A DNA stretch of 8,233 bases from Lachnospiraceae bacterium (GTDB lineage: Bacteria > Bacillota > Clostridia > Lachnospirales > Lachnospiraceae): positions 1 to 8,233 of the forward strand of contig JAILNW010000057.1 of the NCBI GenBank assembly GCA_024691145.1. Direction: 5' to 3'. The first letter of the stretch is position 1. Each line of letters starts with the position of its first letter. The notes beneath the pieces were generated by a model that was given only the letters and a program-made list of their open reading frames with translations, was not told the DNA's origin and did not search any database. Positions 1 through 6,244 of this stretch are shown piece after piece. Both the position numbers and the translations under genes were made by a program.

Positions 1-701
1 ATATTAAGTACACAGGACATTATATAGATCACGAACTTGTTGTTAATATCGAAGAGGACTGCAAGAGAAGAATTGATAAGATTAACAATGGAAGACCATT
101 AGCAGTTCTGTTAACAATAGGAGGAGCGGGAGCCCAGCAGGAAATATTTATGGAGATTATAAAGTTCCTGTCAGAGTATATTAAAGAGAAAAAGGTAACA
201 CTATATGTTAATGTGGGTGATTACCACAAAGTATGGGATGCAATGAGCAAGAAGATGCCTATACTTAAAGAGGCAACTACTCATTTTGATAACTGGAGCG
301 AAACAAGGAAGTTTGCTGCTAAGGCGTTAGAAGAGGACGTTTATGGCATACATTCATTTTGTCATAGTGATATATTTGAAGCTGTTTATGCAACTAATCT
401 GCTTATGAGAAGCTGCGATTTGCTTGTTACAAAACCAAGCGAACTGGCATTTTATCCTGTACCAAAGCTCTTTATACAAAGAGTCGGAGGACATGAAAGA
501 TGGGGAGCTATTCATGCAGCAGAAATCGGGGATGGAACTATTGAATGTGACAGTGTGGATAATGCAATCAATATGCTTAAGCTTTTAATGAATGACAAGT
601 CTCTGCTTGAAGTCATGAATACAAACATAATTGCGAATAAGAGTAGGGGAATATACAATGGGGCATATGAAGTTGTGAAACTTGCAACTAAGAGTATGTA
701 A
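1..701 (+). CDS. GT-B fold glycosyltransferase, MurG/MGDG-synthase-like, 5'-truncated
   Basis: This is the C-terminal 232 residues of a gene entering from the left. The first complete codon is at base 3 and the frame is open from there to the TAA at 699-701. An ATG at 150 is internal, because conserved-looking sequence lies before it. Seen: a YTGHYIDHEL segment, which resembles the 'TGxPV' linker that precedes the C-terminal Rossmann domain in GT28-type enzymes; a glycine-rich loop TIGGAGAQQE (bases 114-143); and CDLLVTKPSELAFYPVPKLF (about 411-470), placed like the donor-binding 'ITKxG..T..E' segment of MurG and MGDG synthases. The family match is by motif pattern only. By inference it transfers a sugar from a nucleotide-sugar to a lipid or other acceptor at the inner face of the membrane; the acceptor is unknown. 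It lies 27 nt upstream of the symporter gene with no terminator between, so it is probably co-transcribed. It could instead be a non-catalytic or uncharacterised GT-B relative. Confidence 0.72.
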   Translation, partial: IKYTGHYIDHELVVNIEEDCKRRIDKINNGRPLAVLLTIGGAGAQQEIFMEIIKFLSEYIKEKKVTLYVNVGDYHKVWDAMSKKMPILKEATTHFDNWSETRKFAAKALEEDVYGIHSFCHSDIFEAVYATNLLMRSCDLLVTKPSELAFYPVPKLFIQRVGGHERWGAIHAAEIGDGTIECDSVDNAINMLKLLMNDKSLLEVMNTNIIANKSRGIYNGAYEVVKLATKSM

Positions 702-728
702 AGTTTAATAAAAAATGGAGGAATTTAT

Positions 729-2258
729 ATGAAGTTAAAAACAAGAGAAAAGGTGGCGTATGGCTTAGGTGCAGTAGGAAAAGATATGGTATATGCCTTT
801 ATAGCAGGATTTATAATGTTCTACTATACAGACGTGTTAAAAATCAGTGCTTCATTTGTTGGAACAATGATGATGTGCGCAAGAATCTTTGATGCAATTA
901 ATGATCCTTTAATGGGCATGGTGGTTGAAAAAACTAAAGGAAGATTTGGTAAATTCAAGCCATGGTTATTAACAGGTACATTAACAAATGCTTTAATGAT
1001 TTATGCACTTTATGCGGTGCCTGAAGATCTTAAAGGAAGAACACTGTTAGTATATGTTTCAGTAACATATATACTTTGGGGTGTTACATATACAATTATG
1101 GATATACCATTCTGGTCAATGCTTCCTGCTATTACAAAAGCAGGTAAAGACAGAGAGAATCTTTCTGTTATTGCAAGAAGCTGTGCAGGAGTTGGATATG
1201 CCCTTGTAACTGCATTATCAATTACTATAATCAACAGATTAGGAAGAATATCAGATATAACATTTGGTAAAGGCGGAAAATTAATAGACATAGCTTTAAA
1301 TGATAAAGTTGATCAAAGAAATGGTTATAAAATATATGCAATTATTATCGCTGCTATATTTATTTTAACGATTATTTCAACTGTTATTAATGTAAAAGAA
1401 AGAATTAAAGTAAAGAGTAAAGAAGCACCTACAATCAAACAGATGTTTGATGCTCTTGTGACTAATGATCAGGCGCTGGTAGTTGTAGTTGCAATAGTAG
1501 TATTCAATGCCTCTCTTTATCTTACACAGAATCTTTCACTGTATTTCTTTAAATATGCAATGGGAAATGAAGAATTATACAGTTTGTTTGGCACAGTAGG
1601 CGGAGGATTTCAGATACTTTCCATGATGCTTTTGCCAGCATTCAGAGTTAAGCATGATTGTAAGAGTATATTAAAGGGATCAATATTTACAGCTATTTTT
1701 GGATATGCATTAATGTTTACATTCTCAATATTTAATGTACCTGCAATTAATATTTTAGGTATAGAGATAGGAACTGTCGTATACCTTTGCATAGCAGCAG
1801 CAATTATATTCTTTGGATTTGGTATGGCTACAGTACTTACAACTGTATTCCTTGCGGATTCGGTAGATTATGGCGAATGGAAAAATGATAGAAGAACTGA
1901 AAGTGCAATATTCTCATTACAAACATTTGTAGTTAAGTTTGCATCTGCATTTTCAATATTTATAGCAGGTAAAGGCCTTGATATTATTAAACTTGACTCT
2001 AATAAAACAGTTCAGACGGAATCAACACTTTTAGGCTTAAAATTTATAATGATAATAATTCCTGTGGCTGGTTTATTATTCTCAATAACATTTTTTAATA
2101 AAAAGTATATATTAACTGAAGAGAAAATGACGGAGATTACTAAGGAGCTTGAAGAAAGAGAAAACACAACAGATAAAGAAATAACTGAAGATAATATAGA
2201 AGAAACAGTGGAAGAAACTGTGGAAGAAGAAAAAGACACAGCAGATGAACAGGAGTAA
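729..2258 (+). CDS. GPH-family (MelB-type) sugar:cation symporter
   Basis: Polytopic inner-membrane transporter of the glycoside-pentoside-hexuronide family, with about 12 hydrophobic segments, predicted to import an alpha-galactoside with Na+ or H+. Residues known in E. coli/Salmonella MelB are present at nearly the same numbers: D19; the cation-site pair D55 and D59 in ARIFDAINDP; D125 and W129 in MDIPFW (MelB D124, W128); and R150 (MelB R149). The KTKGRFGKFKPWLL loop (about 68-81) is the family signature. The protein is 509 residues against about 470 for MelB. The excess is mainly a hydrophilic, strongly acidic C-terminal tail from about residue 458, containing EETVEETVEEE. A good ribosome binding site, TGGAGGA at 716-722, sits 6 nt before the ATG. 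The GH36 alpha-galactosidase follows 3 nt after the stop, which supports melibiose/raffinose-type substrates over beta-glycosides. The exact substrate and coupling ion are inferred. Confidence 0.93.
   Translation: MKLKTREKVAYGLGAVGKDMVYAFIAGFIMFYYTDVLKISASFVGTMMMCARIFDAINDPLMGMVVEKTKGRFGKFKPWLLTGTLTNALMIYALYAVPEDLKGRTLLVYVSVTYILWGVTYTIMDIPFWSMLPAITKAGKDRENLSVIARSCAGVGYALVTALSITIINRLGRISDITFGKGGKLIDIALNDKVDQRNGYKIYAIIIAAIFILTIISTVINVKERIKVKSKEAPTIKQMFDALVTNDQALVVVVAIVVFNASLYLTQNLSLYFFKYAMGNEELYSLFGTVGGGFQILSMMLLPAFRVKHDCKSILKGSIFTAIFGYALMFTFSIFNVPAINILGIEIGTVVYLCIAAAIIFFGFGMATVLTTVFLADSVDYGEWKNDRRTESAIFSLQTFVVKFASAFSIFIAGKGLDIIKLDSNKTVQTESTLLGLKFIMIIIPVAGLLFSITFFNKKYILTEEKMTEITKELEERENTTDKEITEDNIEETVEETVEEEKDTADEQE
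2199..2222 (+). repeat. 12-bp tandem micro-repeat in the symporter's acidic tail
   Basis: Two adjacent 12-bp units, GAAGAAACAGTG and GAAGAAACTGTG, differ at one base and encode EETV-EETV. A third partial unit (GAAGAAG) follows. This looks like slippage-generated expansion of the disordered acidic C-terminus. It is in frame, so copy-number change would alter tail length without breaking the gene. Confidence 0.7.
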
Positions 2259-2261
2259 TGT

Positions 2262-4634
2262 ATGGTTATAAATTCAGATAAGATATTTGTATTACAGACT
2301 GCTAATACAGAATATATATTTATGGTTCTTGATAATGGACAACTTTGTCATCTGCATTATGGTGACAGAATTTCATATGGAATGAATGTAGAAGAGCTGG
2401 CAACAGCTCTTCTTGAAAAACAGGAGTTTACACAGGGAAATCTTATTAATTATGATGATGAAAGATGCTATTCTCTTGAAAATATGCTTCTTGAAGTTTC
2501 ATCAAGAGGTAAAGGTGATATAAGGGAAGAGTTTATATGCCTTGTAAATGCTGATGGCAGCAGAACAAGTGATTTTATATATCAGGATTTTAAGATTAAT
2601 AAAGAAAAGACAGTATTAGAGGGACTTCCTGCATCATATGGAAGCAGTGAAGAACTAGAGATAGTATTAAAAGATAACAATTCAGGAATGCTGTTACATG
2701 TGTATTTTAACATATTCCCAGAGAAAGATGTAATTACAAGAAGCGCAAAGCTTGTAAATAATACACAAAGTATAGTTCAGATAGACAGAATAATGAGCAC
2801 ACAGGTGGATTTTGATAATAATGAATATGATTTTATTCACTTTAATGGTGCCTGGGCAAGAGAAATGAACATGCAAAGACAATGCTGCAAGCAGTCTAAG
2901 GTTGTTAACGAATCAAAATGTGGAACATCTTCAAGCAGAAGTAATCCCTTTGTTATGATAAGTAAAAAAGATACAACTGAGGATTATGGAATTGTTTATG
3001 GATTTAATCTTATATATAGTGGCAATCACTATGAGGCTGTTGATACTAATGGCTTTGGCAAAATGAGATTTGTAAGCGGTATTAATCCGGCAAACTTTGA
3101 ATATTATCTTGAACCAGGGGAGACATTTACAACACCTGAGGCTGTAATGACATTTTCACATAAAGGCTACAATGATATGAGTCATCATATGCATGAATTT
3201 ATCAGAAATCATATAGTACGAGGAAAGTGGCAGTTTAGGGAAAGACCTGTTCTTCTTAACAGCTGGGAATCATTTTACTTTGATTACAACGAAAGCAAAA
3301 TTATAAAACTTGCGAAGTCAGCCAAGGAGGCAGGAATAGAACTATTTGTACTTGATGATGGCTGGTTTGGAAAAAGAGATAATGATAAATGTTCACTTGG
3401 AGACTGGGTGCCAAACAAGAAGAAGCTTCCTGATGGATTAAAACCTCTTGTTGATGAAATTAACAAAATGGGACTTATGTTTGGTATATGGGTTGAACCA
3501 GAGATGGTTAATGAAGACAGTGACTGCTTCAGAAATCATCCTGACTGGATAGTTGGCATACCGGGAATGAGCCAGTCCAAGGGAAGAAATCAGTTTATAC
3601 TTGATTTTACAAGAAAAGAAGTGAGAGATTATATAATAGAGAGCATATGCTCAGTACTTGGTTCTGCTAACATTGAGTATGTAAAGTGGGACATGAACAG
3701 AATATTCTCCGATGCATACAGCATAAGTCTTGGAAACAGACAGGGTGAATTCTTTCACAGATATATTTTGGGACTTTATGAGGTAATAGATACAATAACA
3801 GGAAGATTCCCGAATATATTATTCGAAGGATGCTGCGCCGGAGGAAACAGATTCGACCTTGGCATACTTTGCTACATGCAGCAGATATGGGCAAGTGATA
3901 ATACTGATGCAATATGCAGGGCAAAGATTCAGACAGGTTACAGTTATGGTTATCCTATGTCAGTACTTGGTTCACATGTGTCAGGATGTCCTAATCATCA
4001 GACACTTCGTAATACCAGCATTGAAACAAGATTTAATGTGGCAGCATTTGGCATGTTAGGATATGAATGTAATCTTAGTGACCTTAGTGATGAGGACAAA
4101 AATGCCATAAAAGAGCAGATAAAGTATTATAAAGAAATCAGAAAAGATATGCAGTTTGGTGATTTCTACAGAATCAGCACCGGAGAAAGCAATGATTACC
4201 AGTCTGGCATATATAAATGGATAACTGTTTCCAAAGATAAAAATACAGCCTATGGAATGATACTTCAGGAAAAGGTTATACCTAATACAGCATATGCAGT
4301 ATTTGAAGGAAGAGGACTTAATGAAGAAACTATTTATGAGTTCTCTAACAGAACTTTGAAATATAACGTTAAGGAATTTGGTGACCTTATTAATACTGTG
4401 GCACCTGTTCATATAAAGCAGAATTCCATGATGCATAACCTGGTTGCAAAGTTTGTAAAGATGGACGGAGAACAGGAGAATTATAAAGTATCAGGAGGTC
4501 TGTTATGTAATGCAGGCATAAGGTTAAAGCAGGGATTTTGTGCAACAGGGTATAATGAGAATGTAAGATATTTCCCTGATTATGCATCAAGATTATATAG
4601 CATGAAAGCTGTTTCAAACAAGGAAAGCGAGTAG
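2262..4634 (+). CDS. GH36 alpha-galactosidase (retaining, cytoplasmic)
   Basis: Hydrolyses terminal alpha-1,6-galactose from melibiose, raffinose and related sugars. At 790 residues it is somewhat longer than typical bacterial GH36 enzymes (about 730-750). Layout: N-terminal beta-sandwich (about 1-315), (beta/alpha)8 barrel (about 325-645), C-terminal beta domain. Seen motifs: NSWE (333-336), LDDGWFG (364-370), WVEPEMV (410-416), GRNQ with R442, KWDMNR with nucleophile D477, EGCCAGGNRFD (522-532) and SDNTD with acid/base D546. These sit within one or two residues of the equivalents in Geobacillus AgaA/AgaB (R443, D478, D548). No signal peptide, so it acts on imported sugar. The start is chosen from AGGAG at 2251-2255, inside the end of the symporter gene and 6 nt before this ATG; an ATG at 2258 is out of frame and stops quickly. 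Oddity: the active-site loop usually written C-S/A-S/G-G-G reads CCAGG here. The enzyme class is secure; natural substrate preference is inferred. Confidence 0.96.
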   Translation: MVINSDKIFVLQTANTEYIFMVLDNGQLCHLHYGDRISYGMNVEELATALLEKQEFTQGNLINYDDERCYSLENMLLEVSSRGKGDIREEFICLVNADGSRTSDFIYQDFKINKEKTVLEGLPASYGSSEELEIVLKDNNSGMLLHVYFNIFPEKDVITRSAKLVNNTQSIVQIDRIMSTQVDFDNNEYDFIHFNGAWAREMNMQRQCCKQSKVVNESKCGTSSSRSNPFVMISKKDTTEDYGIVYGFNLIYSGNHYEAVDTNGFGKMRFVSGINPANFEYYLEPGETFTTPEAVMTFSHKGYNDMSHHMHEFIRNHIVRGKWQFRERPVLLNSWESFYFDYNESKIIKLAKSAKEAGIELFVLDDGWFGKRDNDKCSLGDWVPNKKKLPDGLKPLVDEINKMGLMFGIWVEPEMVNEDSDCFRNHPDWIVGIPGMSQSKGRNQFILDFTRKEVRDYIIESICSVLGSANIEYVKWDMNRIFSDAYSISLGNRQGEFFHRYILGLYEVIDTITGRFPNILFEGCCAGGNRFDLGILCYMQQIWASDNTDAICRAKIQTGYSYGYPMSVLGSHVSGCPNHQTLRNTSIETRFNVAAFGMLGYECNLSDLSDEDKNAIKEQIKYYKEIRKDMQFGDFYRISTGESNDYQSGIYKWITVSKDKNTAYGMILQEKVIPNTAYAVFEGRGLNEETIYEFSNRTLKYNVKEFGDLINTVAPVHIKQNSMMHNLVAKFVKMDGEQENYKVSGGLLCNAGIRLKQGFCATGYNENVRYFPDYASRLYSMKAVSNKESE

Positions 4635-4640
4635 AGTATA

Positions 4641-5813
4641 GTGAAAGATTTATTTTGTAAGATATTTGGCGATAACAAAGATGCCTTGGTATTTTTTGCA
4701 CCAGGAAGAGTTAATCTTATAGGAGAACATATAGATTATAATGGAGGAGAAGTATTTCCTGTTTCATTGTCTATAGGAACATATGCTGCTATAAGAAAAA
4801 GAGAAGACAGCATTATACAGTTTTATTCTGAAAACTTTAGTGAGAATGGTATTATAAAAGCTGACCTTAAGGATTATAAAAACTGGGAGAAGTTAACAGA
4901 TGATAATGGAAAACTAATATGGTGCAGTTATTGCATGGGTGTAATAAAAGAAATAATTGAAAATTATAAGGCTTTTGACAAGGGATTTGACGTTGTCTAT
5001 AAAGGCAATATTCCTAATTCCTCAGGATTATCCTCATCGGCCTCAATTGAAGTACTAACAGCATATTTTCTTAAGGAAATGTATGATGTTGATATAAGCA
5101 TGATAGATATTGCCAAGGTTTCCATGAAGGCTGAAAATGACTTTATCGGCATGAAATGTGGTATAATGGACCAGTTTATTATTGCTGTTGGCAAGGAAAA
5201 CTGTGGAGTGCTCCTTAATACCCAGACACTTAAGTATGAATATGTTCCAATTGACCTTGGAGATAATTCAATAGTTATAATTAACAGCAAAAAGAAGCGT
5301 AACCTTAGTGGCTCTGAATATAATACAAGAAGAAGCCAGTGTGAAGAAGCTCTTAAAATTATTAATAATCCTGCATATGAATGTTTATGTGACATGACAG
5401 TTACAGAGTTTGAAAAGGTGGCAGCTGTTATAAGTGAAAAAACCATTCAGAACAGGGCAAGACATGCGGTATATGAAAATAAGAGAACTAAGGACATGGT
5501 TAAGGCTTTAGCTGATAAAAACTACGAATTATGTGGAAAGCTTTTATATGAATCCCATTATTCTTTAAAGGATTTGTATGAAGTATCCTGTGAAGAAATA
5601 GATTTTCTTGTGGAGGAATCTAAAAAGATTGATGGTGTAATAGGCGCAAGAATTACAGGTGCAGGCTTTGGCGGCTGCATGGTAAGCATTATGAAAAATG
5701 ATGTAATTGAGGACTATACAGAGATAATCGGAAAGGCCTATAAAGACAAATTCAATCTTGATGCAGAATTCTATAAAGTAGATATAGGAAGTATAAAAAA
5801 ACTTACAGTGTAA
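4641..5813 (+). CDS. galK: Galactokinase
   Basis: GHMP-family kinase that phosphorylates alpha-D-galactose with ATP to galactose-1-phosphate, the entry step of the Leloir pathway, in the cytoplasm. The 390-residue length is standard. Seen: galactokinase signature GRVNLIGEHIDYNGG (22-36); ATP-loop PNSSGLSSSAS (125-135), where the first loop glycine of the usual PxGxGLSSSA is serine (S127); catalytic Asp in GIMDQ (D177); and the C-terminal GHMP motif ITGAGFGGC (338-346). The start is GTG at 4641, giving the expected short N-terminus before the signature. Its ribosome binding site is poor: AGGA at 4621-4624 is 16 nt away. It starts 6 nt after the alpha-galactosidase stop, in the same frame, so translation probably depends on coupling to the upstream gene. 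It ends in a strong terminator. galT and galE are not within the window. Confidence 0.97.
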   Translation: MKDLFCKIFGDNKDALVFFAPGRVNLIGEHIDYNGGEVFPVSLSIGTYAAIRKREDSIIQFYSENFSENGIIKADLKDYKNWEKLTDDNGKLIWCSYCMGVIKEIIENYKAFDKGFDVVYKGNIPNSSGLSSSASIEVLTAYFLKEMYDVDISMIDIAKVSMKAENDFIGMKCGIMDQFIIAVGKENCGVLLNTQTLKYEYVPIDLGDNSIVIINSKKKRNLSGSEYNTRRSQCEEALKIINNPAYECLCDMTVTEFEKVAAVISEKTIQNRARHAVYENKRTKDMVKALADKNYELCGKLLYESHYSLKDLYEVSCEEIDFLVEESKKIDGVIGARITGAGFGGCMVSIMKNDVIEDYTEIIGKAYKDKFNLDAEFYKVDIGSIKKLTV

Positions 5814-5828
5814 AAACTGTAAGTTTTT
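5797..5828. terminator. Bidirectional intrinsic terminator between convergent genes
   Basis: A perfect 13-bp inverted repeat (AAAAACTTACAGT / ACTGTAAGTTTTT) with a 6-nt loop, GTAAAA. The T-run ends the plus-strand galactoside operon. The matching A-run on the left gives a U-run on the minus strand, so it can also terminate the small leftward gene that ends at 5859. The galK stop codon (5811-5813) lies inside the loop and the last codons of galK form the left arm. Confidence 0.88.
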
Positions 5829-5858
5829 ATTTCCTTTTTCTTTAATAAAATAGTACCC

Positions 5859-6065
5859 TTAATTCTGCACTAAACCATACTTTTCCCTTAGCTGTGCAAT
5901 CTTTTTCTTATAAACTTTTTGTAACTCGATAATCTGTTCTGGTTCTGAAGTTTCATCAACGTCATGTCCCTGTAATCTTAATACGTTGAGAAGCTCATCG
6001 CTCTTTGCATTATACTCCATAACCAGCTCTTTAAACTCTTGATTAGCTTTTAAAATATTATTCAC
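5859..6065 (-). CDS. Small hypothetical helical-hairpin protein
   Basis: I do not recognise the family. The start is placed at GTG (6063-6065): a near-ideal ribosome binding site AGGAGGGG lies 5 nt upstream on the minus strand (6071-6078), whereas the longer open frame from an ATG at 6122 would place that site inside the gene. This gives 68 residues beginning (M)NNILKANQEF. The composition is highly charged, with two predicted amphipathic helices (about 3-31 and 41-64) separated by a polar turn, QGHDVDETSEPE, and no cysteine, signal peptide or membrane segment. This suggests a small cytosolic helical hairpin or dimerising coiled coil. The gene converges on galK, sharing the terminator at 5797-5828, and diverges from the beta-helix gene. 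Function unknown; a small regulator or adaptor is only a guess. The strong ribosome binding site and clean terminator make a real gene likely. Confidence 0.72.
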   Translation of the reverse strand: MNNILKANQEFKELVMEYNAKSDELLNVLRLQGHDVDETSEPEQIIELQKVYKKKIAQLREKYGLVQN

Positions 6066-6070
6066 TTGTA

Positions 6071-6078
6071 CCCCTCCT
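6071..6078 (-). promoter_or_regulatory. Ribosome binding site that sets the GTG start of the small leftward gene
   Basis: On the minus strand it reads AGGAGGGG, 5 nt before GTG at 6065. It is the best ribosome binding site match in the window and the reason for preferring the 68-residue product over an 87-residue one. Confidence 0.85.
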
Positions 6079-6104
6079 GAAAATAGATTTCTGCCTAAAA
6101 TAAT

Positions 6105-6163
6105 ATTCAACCCATTATACAACTTACCTAGTTACACATTGGTTACAGTTTATAAGGTTGAAT
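6105..6163. promoter_or_regulatory. Inverted repeat spanning the divergent promoters (possible operator)
   Basis: ATTCAACC at 6105-6112 and GGTTGAAT at 6156-6163 are perfect 8-bp inverted copies 43 nt apart. The left arm is next to the minus-strand -10 and the right arm contains the plus-strand -35 (TTGAAT). Between them are two direct copies of GTTACA (6131-6136 and 6142-6147), offset by 11 bp, about one helical turn. The position suggests shared control of both genes by a DNA-binding protein, but chance similarity in AT-rich DNA is possible. Confidence 0.35.
6114..6119 (-). promoter_or_regulatory. Candidate -10 box for the small leftward gene
   Basis: On the minus strand it reads TATAAT, about 36 nt upstream of the ribosome binding site. 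I see no good TTGACA-like -35 at 16-18 nt spacing (the best are CCAATG or ACCAAT). This promoter is therefore either weak or activator-dependent, or the match is chance in AT-rich DNA. Confidence 0.4.
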
Positions 6164-6186
6164 GATATTGTAAAAAATGTTATAAT
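6158..6186 (+). promoter_or_regulatory. Sigma-A-type promoter for the beta-helix protein gene
   Basis: TTGAAT (-35, 6158-6163), a 17-nt spacer and TATAAT (-10, 6181-6186) with an extended -10 TG at 6178-6179. The expected transcription start near 6193 gives a leader of about 50 nt before the ATG at 6245. No riboswitch-like structure is evident in the leader. Confidence 0.75.
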
Positions 6187-6244
6187 GATAATTGTAGAGG
6201 TGATTGGCATAGTTTAAAATGTATGTACAGAATGGAGAAACGAT

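Noticed and set aside
150..701. ATG at 150 as the true start of a 183-residue protein
   Set aside because: The frame is open back to base 3 and the upstream 49 codons encode the glycine-rich loop and linker expected of the fold, so the gene is truncated by the window edge.
702..728. Separate promoter for the symporter gene in the intergenic gap
   Set aside because: Only 27 nt, with a ribosome binding site and no -35/-10 pair; a promoter inside the upstream gene cannot be excluded but none was convincing.
4056..4701. Overlapping minus-strand open frames across the end of the alpha-galactosidase gene and start of galK
   Set aside because: Both are antisense to conserved coding sequence, overlap each other and have no recognisable domain.
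4997..5446. 149-residue open frame on the minus strand within galK
   Set aside because: It is fully antisense to a well-supported galactokinase with catalytic motifs; the composition is that of a shadow frame and no ribosome binding site stands out.
5859..6122. 87-residue form of the minus-strand small gene starting at ATG 6122
   Set aside because: The strong AGGAGGGG site would be inside it and its start would overlap the candidate -10; GTG at 6065 with 5-nt spacing fits better.
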